64,000 nucleotides of DNA from Verrucomicrobiota bacterium (GCA_023416735.1 JAEZGX010000001.1:1-64000), one strand, 5' to 3'. Positions 54,157 through 63,608 are shown, counted from the stretch's first letter. A program made the numbers and translations. The notes: generated by a model not told the origin, from the letters alone.

Positions 54157-55404
54157 TTATCGTTGTGCGACCGTGTTGATTTTCTCGGGTGCGTTGACCG
54201 GGGCGACCGAGGCGACCGCCACGTCGGGCTCGATGCGCATGCCGGGCCGGACGCGCTGCAGGCCGTTGACAATCACGCGATCGCCCGGCGCGAGTCCGGT
54301 GCGGATCACGCGCTTCCCTTCCACCGTGCTCCCGAGTTTAACGGTGCGATAGACGGCGGTGTTTGCTTCGTCCACGGCGAGGACGAACTTCTGCCCTTGG
54401 TCCGTGCCGATCGCGCGCTCGCTGATCAGCAACGCGGGCGACGGCGCGCTCACCGGCACCCGCACGCGGGCAAACATGCCGGGCACGAGCGCGTGATCCG
54501 AATTCGCAAACACCAGACGCAATGTCAGCGAGCCGGTCGCGGGATTGAGCCGGTTGTCGGTCGATTCGATGTAGCCACGACGTGGATACCCGGTCTCGTC
54601 GGCGAGCTGCATTTCCACCGGCACGCGGCCCTGAACCGACGCGATGCGGTTGTCGCGGAGGAGCCGGTTGAACTTGAGCAACGTGCTTTCGTCGATGTCG
54701 GCATAGACGTAGGCCTCGCCTTCGGAAACGATGGTGGCGAGCAGAGTCGCGTTGCCCGGAGCACCGGAGACGAGATTGCCCTGAGTCACCCAAGCGCGAC
54801 TGATTCGCCCATCGATCGGCGCCCGCACTTCGGTGTGATCGTAATCAAGCCGGGCACTCGCCAGCGCCGCTTCCGCGGACGCGAGTGCGGCCTGCGACTG
54901 AATCGCCCGCGAGCGTCGCGACTCCGCCTCTTCGCTCGAGATTGCGGACGCGGCGAGAAGTTCGTCGGCGCGGCGAGCCTCGCGCTCTGCCATCTCCGCC
55001 GCCGCACGCGCCTGTTGCGCCTGCGCCACCGCGAGATCGAGCTGCGCGCGATACCAGCGCGAATCGATCGAGAAAAGCGTGTCGCCTTTCCGCACCGCCT
55101 GTCCGGCTTGAAAATGCACTATCGCGATGTGGCCCGAAACGCGCGGACGAAGCTCCACCGTTTCGGTCGCGTCCACGCGTCCGGTCAGTTCCTCATACTC
55201 CGTGACCAACTGCTGCTCCACCGGCGCGACCGTGACGCGTGGAGGCGGCGGCCCCGCCGGAACGGAAGAAGATTCGTCGGCGGCCGTGGCGCGCGACAAG
55301 GCATACGAACTCAAGGTTACAACCGCGGCAAACGTGGGCAGCAGCCAGGCTAGGCGACGGCGGCGAAAGAAGCGGGCTCGAGATGTGGGAGCGGAAGCAG
55401 TCAT
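54157..55404 (-). CDS. RND periplasmic adaptor protein (MexE-like), pump 2
   Basis: A 415-residue adaptor. The anchor is LAWLLPTFAAVVTLSSYALS. TVELRPRVSGHIAIVHFQAG and HTEVRAPIDGRISRAWVTQG are the lipoyl halves around the hairpin. ALVPGMFARVRVPVS is the beta-barrel segment and LAPGDRVIVNGLQRVRPGM the membrane-proximal domain. It is the first clear gene of the pump-2 operon. Confidence 0.94.
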   Translation of the reverse strand: MTASAPTSRARFFRRRRLAWLLPTFAAVVTLSSYALSRATAADESSSVPAGPPPPRVTVAPVEQQLVTEYEELTGRVDATETVELRPRVSGHIAIVHFQAGQAVRKGDTLFSIDSRWYRAQLDLAVAQAQQARAAAEMAEREARRADELLAASAISSEEAESRRSRAIQSQAALASAEAALASARLDYDHTEVRAPIDGRISRAWVTQGNLVSGAPGNATLLATIVSEGEAYVYADIDESTLLKFNRLLRDNRIASVQGRVPVEMQLADETGYPRRGYIESTDNRLNPATGSLTLRLVFANSDHALVPGMFARVRVPVSAPSPALLISERAIGTDQGQKFVLAVDEANTAVYRTVKLGSTVEGKRVIRTGLAPGDRVIVNGLQRVRPGMRIEPDVAVASVAPVNAPEKINTVAQR

Positions 55405-55468
55405 GACAAGTGCGGGAGGTGTGTGTTGGTAGGAGGAAAATGGATACGAAATCCCGATGCGAAACGGG

Positions 55469-55714
55469 TTATTCGGGACGGCGGGTCAGCGGCGTTTGCA
55501 GGCGGTCGAGGACGTCGTGGCGCCACAAACGGCCGAAGTCCTCAGAGGGCTTCGCGCCATCCCGCGGCGGATAGACGCGCTCCAGTTTGAACGTCCGCGG
55601 CGCCGCCGGATTCTGGCGAAATTTCGGATCCGCGCCGGGCGCATAAATGCGCGTGCGAGAATTACGGAGCGAAGCCAAACCAGCGACGGGAAGAGTGGAT
55701 TTACGTGTGCTCAT
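55469..55714 (-). CDS. small protein of unknown function upstream of pump 2
   Basis: An 81-residue frame, basic and proline-rich, with RIYAPGADPKFRQNPAAPRT and PSEDFGRLWRHDVLDRLQTP. I do not recognise it. It begins 19 bases after a candidate TetR operator and ends 64 bases before the adaptor, so it would be the first transcribed frame of the operon. No clear ribosome site. It could be a real small gene or untranslated leader. Confidence 0.4.
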   Translation of the reverse strand: MSTRKSTLPVAGLASLRNSRTRIYAPGADPKFRQNPAAPRTFKLERVYPPRDGAKPSEDFGRLWRHDVLDRLQTPLTRRPE

Positions 55715-55732
55715 GAGATGATGATCGAGAGA

Positions 55733-55752
55733 ATAGTTGACTAGTTATCTAT
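55733..55752. promoter_or_regulatory. candidate TetR operator of the pump-2 operon
   Basis: ATAGTTGACTAGTTATCTAT is an imperfect palindrome, 16 of 20 positions symmetric. It shares ATAGTTGAC(T/C)A with 56465-56475 upstream of tetR. It lies between the tetR stop and the first downstream frame. Confidence 0.6.
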
Positions 55753-55812
55753 GTTTCGGGCCAAAAAAGAGCGCACAGGTGTGCGCTGAAAATTTCAGAA
55801 TCGGTGGGTGAG

Positions 55813-56451
55813 CTACTTGCCCGCGGCGACGGGCTTCGCCTGCGCGACCTCGGTTTCTCTAACCCGGAGGATTTCGAGTCCAAGCTCCGGCAGATCCTTC
55901 AGCAGTTCGGGATCGTTGGAAATCCGCGCCTGCAACGTAAGTCCATCGATGAAACTCAGCAGCACGGTCGTGCGTTTCACCGCATCTCCCGGCTCTAGCG
56001 AGCCATCCGCAATCGCTTCACGCACGGCAGATTCCACATAGCGGCGCTTGCGGGTGATGATCTCGCGCGTCTTGTCGCAAATACCGCATTCGCCCGTCCC
56101 CAACTCGGAACCCACCGACGCGACCGGGCACCCGAGCATCCGCCCCGTGCGTTTTTCCGTTTCGCTTTGCCGACGATAAACGCCACTGAGGAAACCCTTG
56201 AGTCGCTCGAGAGGCTCGATCGAAGCGGAGAACATCTCGTCCATCCGCGGCTTCCAATCTTCCTTCCAAAGCCGTTCCAACGCCGCGACCGCGAGTTGCT
56301 CCTTGGAATCGAAGAAATAGTAGAAACTCCCCTTCTTGACGTCCGCCCGCTTGCAGATGTCGTCGATCGTCACCGCCCCATAGCTCTGCGTCCAGACCAG
56401 CTCGAGCGCTGCGTCCATCAGGCGTTGGTCGGCGTCAGAGGTTCTTCCCAT
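55813..56451 (-). CDS. TetR family transcriptional regulator of pump 2
   Basis: A 212-residue repressor. The N-terminal helix-turn-helix is GAVTIDDICKRADVKKGSFY followed by YFFDSKEQLAVAALE. The ligand domain contains GRMLGCPVASVGSELGTGEC followed by GICDK, three cysteines close together that could sense electrophiles, as in NemR-like regulators that control ene-reductases. ATG at 56451 begins the TetR similarity. It is upstream of, and on the same strand as, the pump genes and the old-yellow-enzyme gene. Confidence 0.92.
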   Translation of the reverse strand: MGRTSDADQRLMDAALELVWTQSYGAVTIDDICKRADVKKGSFYYFFDSKEQLAVAALERLWKEDWKPRMDEMFSASIEPLERLKGFLSGVYRRQSETEKRTGRMLGCPVASVGSELGTGECGICDKTREIITRKRRYVESAVREAIADGSLEPGDAVKRTTVLLSFIDGLTLQARISNDPELLKDLPELGLEILRVRETEVAQAKPVAAGK

Positions 56452-56467
56452 GATGGGCGAATGGATA

Positions 56468-56485
56468 GTTGACCATTTAGTAAAC
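56468..56485. promoter_or_regulatory. candidate TetR operator of tetR itself
   Basis: GTTGACCATTTAGTAAAC, 12 of 18 positions symmetric, 17 bases upstream of the tetR ATG. It shares the ATAGTTGAC(C/T)A word with the site at 55733. Autoregulation is inferred. Confidence 0.55.
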
Positions 56486-56536
56486 TTCAAGCGCCGACTT
56501 CGGAATTTTCGAAAATTCTTCGCGCCGGCGGCCGCG

Positions 56537-56836
56537 TTACTTGACGACCAACGGCTGAAACTCGCCGTGCCGGGCGATAAACGCGTCGACATACGAGCAC
56601 GCGGGGACCACGCGATAGTTCTCTTCTCGCGCGTAATCTAGCGCCGCCCGCACGAGTTTCTGCGCGATTCCTCTTCCCCGCAGTTCGGTCGGAACATACG
56701 TGTGCGTAAACACCATCTGCCGTCCTTCCATCTGGTAGTCGCACACCGCGAGTTGCCCGTAAACCTGAGTCTCGAAACGCTGCTCCGCTTGGTTGTGAGT
56801 GACCGGAATGTCATCCGGCGATGCAGGTGTGGCCAT
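56537..56836 (-). CDS. small GNAT-like N-acetyltransferase
   Basis: A 99-residue single-domain GNAT of the YjdJ/COG2388 type. MVFTHTYVPTELRGRGIAQK followed by LVRAALDYARE is the acetyl-CoA loop and helix; EENYRVVPACSYVDAFIARH completes it. Too short for a substrate-binding arm. ATG at 56836; a longer frame upstream is antisense-frame readthrough of the SBF transporter gene. It starts 3 bases after that gene's stop. Confidence 0.88.
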   Translation of the reverse strand: MATPASPDDIPVTHNQAEQRFETQVYGQLAVCDYQMEGRQMVFTHTYVPTELRGRGIAQKLVRAALDYAREENYRVVPACSYVDAFIARHGEFQPLVVK

Positions 56837-56838
56837 GG

Positions 56839-57807
56839 CTAATTTTCCGTTCGACGAGCCCAACGCTGCGCCAGCACCCCGGAAATCACAAGTTGCAGCG
56901 GGTGATAGATCATGATCGGCAGCAGGATCACGCCGATAGCCGGATGCGCCCCAAAGATCAGCCGCGCCATCGGCACGCCCGACGCGAGCGTCTTCTTCGA
57001 ACCGCAAAACATCGCCGCGATTCGATCCTCCGCCGAAAAACCGAGCGCCCGCGAAACCGCTCCCATGATAGCCATCGCCACCGCGAACAACCCGCCCGCA
57101 ATCGCCAGCACGATCAGCAGCGTCGACCATCCGTGCTCCGCCCAAACGCCTTCCTTGAACGAATCGCAGAACGAGGTGTAAACCAGCACGAGAATCGTCC
57201 AGCGATCCGCCACATTGATCTTCGATTTGTGCCGCGTTGCGACACCGGCGAGCAACGGCCGGCAAAGCTGCCCCGCCACCAGCGGAAGAATCAGCCATGT
57301 CACCAAATCGAGGATCACCGGACCGAGCGCCTGGCTCGCGCCCGTGGTCGTCACCACCACCGCAATCCACAGCGGCGTCAGAAACACGCCCAACACGCTC
57401 GAGAGCGTCGCATTGAAAAGCGCGCCCGCGACATTGCCATTCGCCGCGGCCGTCAACGCCACCGAAGACGAAACCGTCGAGGGCAACGCACAGAGAAAGA
57501 AAATCCCCAACTTTAACTCGTCCGTCGCCGCGTCGCCCAGCAGCGCATTCACCGCGAATCCGAGCAGCGGGAACAACAAAAACGTGCTCGCCTGCACCAC
57601 CACATGAAGCGGCCAGCGCAGCGTCCCCGCTTTCAATGCCGCAAACGAAAGCGCCACGCCATGCAGGAAGAAAATCAGCGCCACCCCACCCTTCGTCAGC
57701 AACTCCGGCTTCAACCAACCGCCCGACGCTCCCGGCTCGGGAAACAGCCACGCGAGCAGCGTCGCCACCGCCATCCCGACCAGAAACCAGTCCATCTTCA
57801 GTCTCAT
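56839..57807 (-). CDS. bile-acid:Na+ symporter family transporter (YfeH-like)
   Basis: A 322-residue membrane protein with about ten hydrophobic segments. KGGVALIFFLHGVALSFAAL and CALPSTVSSSVALTAAANGN are hallmark segments of the SBF/YfeH group, as is FCGSKKTLASGVPMARLIFG in the second half. The substrate is unknown; relatives move organic anions. Co-directional with the GNAT gene. Confidence 0.9.
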   Translation of the reverse strand: MRLKMDWFLVGMAVATLLAWLFPEPGASGGWLKPELLTKGGVALIFFLHGVALSFAALKAGTLRWPLHVVVQASTFLLFPLLGFAVNALLGDAATDELKLGIFFLCALPSTVSSSVALTAAANGNVAGALFNATLSSVLGVFLTPLWIAVVVTTTGASQALGPVILDLVTWLILPLVAGQLCRPLLAGVATRHKSKINVADRWTILVLVYTSFCDSFKEGVWAEHGWSTLLIVLAIAGGLFAVAMAIMGAVSRALGFSAEDRIAAMFCGSKKTLASGVPMARLIFGAHPAIGVILLPIMIYHPLQLVISGVLAQRWARRTEN

Positions 57808-57876
57808 TTCCAGTAGTGCGACGCTTCAGCCCGCGCAGTCAAAACCTCGCAGCGGAAATCATCGCTCGTGTCGCAT

Positions 57877-59475
57877 TCATGCCCGTCGCCACTCACGCGG
57901 CGCGCCTCCCCTCCGATTCAACAGCGCTCGCAGCTCCTCTCTCCCTTCAATTCTCAACCACCACACCAATCCCGCATACACGCCCACACCGATCGCGATC
58001 ATCACCACGATCCCCGCCAGGTCGCTGACTTTCGCCGGCGCGAAACTCTTTCCCCACCACCACCAGCCCGCTGCCACAACCACTCCCATCACCACACTTG
58101 CCCCCACGATTTTGCCCAAGTCGCTCGCGAGGTGACGAAAGGCCAATCCCTCGTGCCTGCGCGCGAGATGCCACTGCAAGTGAAACGCCTGCACCGCTAT
58201 TGCCGCCGTGCTCGCAATCGCCAGCCCGAGCGTCGACAGCGGCCCCATCAACGCGAGGCTTAGCACCACGTTCACCACAAAACTCACCATCGCCGCCCGC
58301 AGCGGCGTGCGCGTGTCCTTCTCCGCGTAAAACGCCCGCAAGGCCAGGTTCACGAACGAGAAAAACGGCAACCCCAGCGCGTTCGCCACCAACACCGGCG
58401 TCATCGCCCGCGTCGCCTCCGATTCGAAGGCGCCATGCTGAAAAATCACGCGAATGATCGGCACCGCCAGCACCGCCAATCCCGCCGCCGCCGGAATGTT
58501 GATCACGAGAATCAGCCGCATCCCTTTGCGATACGCATTCGCCAGATTCTCCCGATCGCCCGCCGCCGCATACCGCGAGATCAACGGAAACACCACGGTC
58601 GACACCGCCACCGCAAACACCCCGATCGGCAGCTCCATCAAGCGCTGCGAAAAATTCAGCAACGCCACCGCTTCGTCATTCAGCGCGAGCCCGATCAACC
58701 GCGACACGCTCATGTTGATCAGGTATATCGAAGAACTGAATACCGCCGGCCCCATCAACCGCAGGATCGTCCGCACCGGCCCGCTCAACTCGAAGTCCAG
58801 CCGCGGGCGCCAGCCTTCGTTCCGCAACGCCCACGCCGGCACCGCCATTTGCATAAATCCTCCCACCAGCACGCCCGCGCACAACCATCGAATCGCAATC
58901 TCATCCGCACCGCCCCACCACCACGCCGCAACCAAGGGCGCGATCATCGCCAGGTTGAGCCAGATCGGCGACAGCGCCGGCTCCACGAACTTTTGCAGCG
59001 TTTGCAGCGCCCCGCTGAACGCCGCCGACAACGACACGAACACGAGATACGGAAACAACACCATCGCGAACCACGCGGCGCTCTTCCAACGTTCGATCGC
59101 ATCCGCATCCGCGCCGAACAACTCGCCCAACCACCCCACAAACGATTCGCGACTCAGCACGACCATCGCCAGCACCGCCAGCGTGCCCGTCACCAGCAGC
59201 AGCCAGCTCGCGACTTGATTCACCAGCCGGAATCCGCGCGCGCGATCTCCCTCTTTCAATTCCTCGTTCAAGGTCGGCACGAGTGCCGCCGTCAACGAGC
59301 CTTCCGCCAGAAACCGCCGAAACAAATTCGGCAGCAGGAATCCCGTAAAATACGCCGACAGCAGCGCGCCCGCCCCAAACACCGCCGCGGTCAGACTTTC
59401 CCGCACCAGCCCGAGAATGCGCGACGCCATCGTGAGCGCCGACACGATCCCGATGTGTTTGATGCTTTTCGACAC
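57877..59475 (-). CDS. murJ: lipid II flippase MurJ
   Basis: A 532-residue protein with about 14 membrane segments. SALTMASRILGLVRESLTAA and GFLLPNLFRRFLAEGSLTAA are the MurJ signature, with essential arginines in RRFLAEG. VFPLISRYAAAGDRENL and LALRAFYAEKDTRTPLRAAM follow. It flips the lipid-linked peptidoglycan precursor. A GTG start at 59475 begins the SKSIKH similarity with GGGAG some 11 bases upstream; a longer frame adds an unsupported basic extension. Confidence 0.94.
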   Translation of the reverse strand: MSKSIKHIGIVSALTMASRILGLVRESLTAAVFGAGALLSAYFTGFLLPNLFRRFLAEGSLTAALVPTLNEELKEGDRARGFRLVNQVASWLLLVTGTLAVLAMVVLSRESFVGWLGELFGADADAIERWKSAAWFAMVLFPYLVFVSLSAAFSGALQTLQKFVEPALSPIWLNLAMIAPLVAAWWWGGADEIAIRWLCAGVLVGGFMQMAVPAWALRNEGWRPRLDFELSGPVRTILRLMGPAVFSSSIYLINMSVSRLIGLALNDEAVALLNFSQRLMELPIGVFAVAVSTVVFPLISRYAAAGDRENLANAYRKGMRLILVINIPAAAGLAVLAVPIIRVIFQHGAFESEATRAMTPVLVANALGLPFFSFVNLALRAFYAEKDTRTPLRAAMVSFVVNVVLSLALMGPLSTLGLAIASTAAIAVQAFHLQWHLARRHEGLAFRHLASDLGKIVGASVVMGVVVAAGWWWWGKSFAPAKVSDLAGIVVMIAIGVGVYAGLVWWLRIEGREELRALLNRRGGAPREWRRA

Positions 59476-59562
59476 CGTCAGTGTTCTCCCTGCGCTCGTT
59501 ACCTCGCGCAAGTCCTTACCCGCGCGACGCCGCACCCGCGGCTGCCGTTTCGCCTCACCGCC

Positions 59563-60210
59563 TCACAACGTCAGATGCAGGGACGAATCCTCCACCTTCA
59601 CGTCCGAAACATTCCTCCACGCCGCCGCCAACTCCTCCGGCAGACTCGCGCCGCTGACAAATTTGTTCATTACCCATCCCGCCACGACCGGCACCCGGTG
59701 CATCGGACACGAACCGAAATAAAGTTCGTCGGGCGAAAACACGAAAACTTCGCCGCGTTTTTCGAAGCCGCCGCGCGCCTGCACGATCACGCGACGATCG
59801 ATCCCGGCCACGCTCACGCGCACCGGCACGCCGATCTGCATCACGCTTTCCCGCACGCGGAAATTCGGCGATCCCGCCGTCAACATTTGCTCGGGAACTG
59901 CCTCCGCTTTTTTCGGCGGCGTGGCGGGCGACGCCAGCACGTTCAACTCGTCCTCATTCAACACCACCGTGCCGCCTTCCAGAAAGGTCCGCTGCTTCGC
60001 CGTCGCTTGTCGCGCCCGGTTCGCATCGCGCGTGCCTTCGAGGAAATACGCCACGTTCGCCTCCGGCTCCTCCGGCAGCTCGCGCACGGTTTCCACGGGC
60101 TTCAACACGAGAAACACCGCCGCCAGCGCGACTCCGAGCAGCGTGCTCAGAATCGCACCCAGAATCACTTCGGTCCAACTCGGGTTGTAGCCAGCGGCAT
60201 CGGTGCTCAT
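59563..60210 (-). CDS. membrane-anchored protein of unknown function
   Basis: A 215-residue protein with one N-terminal membrane helix (VILGAILSTLLGVALAAVFL) and a soluble part. FGSCPMHRVPVVAGWVMNKF and VSVAGIDRRVIVQARGGFEK are its most distinctive stretches. No family recognised; composition and codon use are like the neighbours, so I take it as a real lineage-specific gene. It lies between the FmdB-like gene and murJ on the same strand. Confidence 0.75.
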   Translation of the reverse strand: MSTDAAGYNPSWTEVILGAILSTLLGVALAAVFLVLKPVETVRELPEEPEANVAYFLEGTRDANRARQATAKQRTFLEGGTVVLNEDELNVLASPATPPKKAEAVPEQMLTAGSPNFRVRESVMQIGVPVRVSVAGIDRRVIVQARGGFEKRGEVFVFSPDELYFGSCPMHRVPVVAGWVMNKFVSGASLPEELAAAWRNVSDVKVEDSSLHLTL

Positions 60211-60269
60211 GGAAGTTGGACGCGGACCATACGTGAACGCCGCGCGAGTGGAATTCGAAAAAGGCGAAC

Positions 60270-60554
60270 TTACTTCGAACCGCCCGCCGCTGCCGACGCC
60301 GGTTTCGTCTCCGTCTTCGGCGCCGACTTTTCGCCGCCTCCCGACTCGCCCCCGGATTTTTCCGACGGCTTCTTCTTATAATCCGTGATGTAGAATCCGG
60401 ATCCCTTGAAGATCAAACCGGCGCCACCGCCAACGAGTCGCTTGAGGCCGGTCTTCTTGCATTTCGGGCACTTCTTCAGCGGCTCGTCCTTCATCGACTG
60501 AAACTGTTCGAAGGCATGGCCGCACTTCGGGCAGGCATAATCGTAGGTAGGCAT
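60270..60554 (-). CDS. FmdB family zinc-ribbon protein
   Basis: A 94-residue protein. PTYDYACPKCGHAFEQFQSM and KKCPKCKKTGLKRLVGGGAG form the CxxC/CxxC zinc ribbon of the FmdB putative-regulator family, and FKGSGFYITDYK is its standard end. A Lys/Glu/Gly/Ala-rich low-complexity tail follows (about 67-94). The frame is open upstream antisense to nothing useful; ATG 60554 begins the family. Function is not established for the family. Confidence 0.9.
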   Translation of the reverse strand: MPTYDYACPKCGHAFEQFQSMKDEPLKKCPKCKKTGLKRLVGGGAGLIFKGSGFYITDYKKKPSEKSGGESGGGEKSAPKTETKPASAAAGGSK

Positions 60555-60640
60555 GATGGAAAAACCCGCGGTTATGGCAATCGCTTTCGCGCTTGGCGAG
60601 TCCGTTTCGATCCGTCGCGAAACCGACGAACGTTTGCCCG

Positions 60641-63322
60641 CTACTCCGCGCCCGAACCCGACTGCTCCGACTCTCCCTGCGACGTCAACTGCACCAATCC
60701 GCGCAACGACGTAAAATGCTGGCTGAGGTCGAAATCCCCGCCGAGCCCGCCGATCAGCTTGTCGAACAAATCCTTCTTCTCGTCCTTCAGCGCCTGGATC
60801 CGTTCCTCGATCGTGCCTTCCGTCACCATCCGATAAACGAACACCGTATTCGTTTGCCCGATGCGATGCACACGATCCACCGCCTGCGCTTCCACCGCCG
60901 GATTCCACCAGGGATCGAGCAGGAAAACGTAATCCGCCGCGTGCAGCGTGATGCCCGTGCCCGCCGCCTTCAACGACACCAACATCGCCGCCGCCCCCGT
61001 CGAGGTCTGAAACTGCTGCACCGGCTTCAACCGATCCAGCGTCATCCCCGTCAGCTCGAACCGCGGCAGATCCGGGAAATTCGCGGCCAGAGCCTCGCGC
61101 ACGCGATCGAGCAACATCACAAACTGCGAAAAGATCACCACTTTGTGACCGCTGCCGATCACTTCGGTCAGCTTCTCGACGAGCAGGTTGATCTTTCCCG
61201 AATCCGACAAAGGCGCCTTCATCCAGGGCAGCATGTCCGGATCGCAGCAGGTCTGCCGCAGACGCGTGAGCAACGCCAGGAAGCCGAACGATTTCTCGCG
61301 CATCGCCGCACTCACGTCGTCGCCCAACCGCTCCAATCCTTCTGCGCAGATCCGCGCATATTCGGTGCGCTGCACGTCGGTCAGCGGACAAAGCAGATCC
61401 ATCTCCATCTTCGGCGGCAGCTCCGTCGCCACCTGGCTCTTCGTGCGCCGCAGAATAAAGGGCGCCAGTTGCGCCCGCAGCCGCTCGATCGTGCCCACGC
61501 GATCCGCCACCAAGGCATTCTCAAAACTCGACCGCGACCCCAGCAGCCCCGGCAGCAGAAACCGGAAGATGCTCCAAAGATCGAGCTGCCGGTTTTCCAG
61601 CGGCGTGCCCGTCAAAACAATCCGATGCTGCGCGCGCACCGCGAAACAGGTCTGCGTCACTTTCGCGTCGGGATTCTTGATGAACTGACCTTCGTCCAAC
61701 ACCGCGTAGCCAAACTCATACCTGGGCAAAATCTCGCGGTGTTTCCGCAGCTGCGTGTAACTCGCGAGCCAGATCACGTCGTCCGAACGCGTCGAAAAAT
61801 CGTGTCCGGTCTTCAACACGTCCACTTTTAGATCGGGCTGAAATTTCGCGATCTCCTCACGCCACACCGGCACCACGCTCGCCGGACAAACAATCAAGCT
61901 CGGCTTGTTCGCGATCGGCCGCGTCGCCAGCAGCGTGATCACTTGCAGCGTCTTGCCCAAGCCCATCTCGTCGGCTAGCAGGCCGTGACATCCCACGTCG
62001 CAAAGATGCGCCATCCACTCGACGCCGCGCCGCTGATACGGACGCAGTATTTCCGGCAACGCCGGCGGCGCTTCCGGCGCCGCGAGCACCTTCTGCCGCC
62101 ACGCTTCGATCTCCGGCGACAACGTCAGCTTCAATCGCGCATCGTTGAACAACGAGAACACGAGATACGGCGAAACCGCGTCTTCCGTCCGCGCCTCCGC
62201 GAGATTGTCACGCCACGCGCTGAACGACGCCCACTTGTCCGCCGCCAGCGCCACGATGCCCACGCTCGGCAAGATCACCGGCGCTCCGCCTTTCTTCAGC
62301 AGCGCACTCACTTCCGCATCCGTCAGCATCCTCTCGCCCGCACGGAAAATCCAACGCAGGTTCAATCCCGTCACGTCGCTTGCCGCCGCCCCCGCGCCAT
62401 TCGCCGCGCCCGAGGTTTTCGCTTCCGCAACCGCTTCGATTTCGATCGCTCGCGTGCCTTTCAACAGATTCGCCGCCTTGTCGTCCAACTCCACCGCGAA
62501 CATCTTCTTCCATGCGGGCAGCACGACTTTCAGGAAGTTCGGAATCTCCACCAGCGACTCCATCAAATACACGCCGGTCTCCTGATGATAAAGGAAGTGC
62601 GCCTTGCGCGCATACGCCGCCAAGCCGATCAGCTTCGCGCGTTCGCCCGACGACACATGGCCGCTGCCATTCGCGTGCGCCGCCGCCCCCAGCGCCGGAT
62701 GACGCGTCTTGCCATCTGCTTCCGCCCAATACGCCTGAAAGGTCAGCCCCGCCGTCTTGGTCTTGAACACGAGAAGCAGCGTGCGTGAAGCCGCGCCGTT
62801 TTTCCCGTTTGCGCCGGCCGCGCCATTCCCTTCTCCGCCGCCCTGCGAGGCGTGCCCGTTCGTCTCCGCCGCTTTGCCCGCTGCTCCATTTGCGCCCCCT
62901 TCACTCGGCAACGGCGAAATCTCGTCCGCCACGAGTTCCTCAATCTCGTGCAATCCCGCGACAGCCAACGCATGCGCCACATCGCGATCCGTCGTCGATG
63001 AGCGCACCGACAACCCCGTCGGTCCCCATTCGATCACCGCATACTCATCCTTCTTCTCCACGCGGCGGTGAATGATCGCGTCCTTCACCGTCAATTCCAG
63101 CTCCCGCACCTGCCCGTCGACGTAGATCCGTCGCCCTTGCTCAAGTTGTTCTGCAGTAAAGCCCGCCGCCCAATCGATTTCCAGCCGATCGAACCAAAAT
63201 TCCAAAGACTGGGGAGTGTAGACGCGCTTGGGACCGTGCGACTGCATTACGCGAAAAGGTGCGACGGTAGAATTCGGCTCAGGCGGTGCAATCCCGAAGT
63301 GAGTAATTTTCCCCGGGTGCAT
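60641..63322 (-). CDS. SNF2-family DEAD/DEAH-box helicase
   Basis: An 893-residue ATPase. Motif I is LLADEMGLGKT, motif II VLDEGQFIKN (DEGQ instead of DEAH), motif III VLTGTPLENR, motif V SLKAAGTGITLHAADYVFLL and motif VI QAVDRVHRIGQT. The N-terminal 400 residues carry an SWIM-less bacterial SNF2 region with a Gly/Ala/Asn-rich linker at about 141-179. ATG 63322 has GGGAG close upstream; ATG 63247 is an alternative. Bacterial members act on nucleic-acid-protein complexes, role unknown. Confidence 0.93.
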   Translation of the reverse strand: MHPGKITHFGIAPPEPNSTVAPFRVMQSHGPKRVYTPQSLEFWFDRLEIDWAAGFTAEQLEQGRRIYVDGQVRELELTVKDAIIHRRVEKKDEYAVIEWGPTGLSVRSSTTDRDVAHALAVAGLHEIEELVADEISPLPSEGGANGAAGKAAETNGHASQGGGEGNGAAGANGKNGAASRTLLLVFKTKTAGLTFQAYWAEADGKTRHPALGAAAHANGSGHVSSGERAKLIGLAAYARKAHFLYHQETGVYLMESLVEIPNFLKVVLPAWKKMFAVELDDKAANLLKGTRAIEIEAVAEAKTSGAANGAGAAASDVTGLNLRWIFRAGERMLTDAEVSALLKKGGAPVILPSVGIVALAADKWASFSAWRDNLAEARTEDAVSPYLVFSLFNDARLKLTLSPEIEAWRQKVLAAPEAPPALPEILRPYQRRGVEWMAHLCDVGCHGLLADEMGLGKTLQVITLLATRPIANKPSLIVCPASVVPVWREEIAKFQPDLKVDVLKTGHDFSTRSDDVIWLASYTQLRKHREILPRYEFGYAVLDEGQFIKNPDAKVTQTCFAVRAQHRIVLTGTPLENRQLDLWSIFRFLLPGLLGSRSSFENALVADRVGTIERLRAQLAPFILRRTKSQVATELPPKMEMDLLCPLTDVQRTEYARICAEGLERLGDDVSAAMREKSFGFLALLTRLRQTCCDPDMLPWMKAPLSDSGKINLLVEKLTEVIGSGHKVVIFSQFVMLLDRVREALAANFPDLPRFELTGMTLDRLKPVQQFQTSTGAAAMLVSLKAAGTGITLHAADYVFLLDPWWNPAVEAQAVDRVHRIGQTNTVFVYRMVTEGTIEERIQALKDEKKDLFDKLIGGLGGDFDLSQHFTSLRGLVQLTSQGESEQSGSGAE

Positions 63323-63425
63323 TTTCTCCCGAGGTCTGACGCAGCCGCCGATCCACCACCTCCCCTCTCGCCCGGGAAACTGATGAGTTCCCCCGCAGAC
63401 GTTGCCCGCCGCGCGAGCCGCAGGA

Positions 63426-63608
63426 TCACCGCGCCCTCACACCCGATTCCGCCAACACCTCCACCTCGGCCTCCCTCCAAAAGTCGCGTTCATCCCGCAC
63501 ATTCCCGCTCCCGCGCATCAGTTCATCCGCCCGCCGCGCCACACTCAGCAAGAGTCGCACGATTTCATCCGACGCAGTTCCATCAAAGGTAGCTTCAGCA
63601 TTATTCAT
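63426..63608 (-). CDS. small protein of unknown function
   Basis: A 60-residue frame from ATG 63608: MNNAEATFDGTASDEIVRLL, then helical sequence ending RDERDFWREAEVEVLAESGV. The pattern DEI...RDxxxFWxxAExE vaguely recalls small DUF2934-like proteins, but the match is weak. It lies between the waaA stop and the helicase, same strand. Confidence 0.45.
   Translation of the reverse strand: MNNAEATFDGTASDEIVRLLLSVARRADELMRGSGNVRDERDFWREAEVEVLAESGVRAR

Noticed and set aside
58435..60381. 648-codon plus-strand frame
   Set aside because: Antisense to murJ and the anchored protein; Arg/His-rich shadow.
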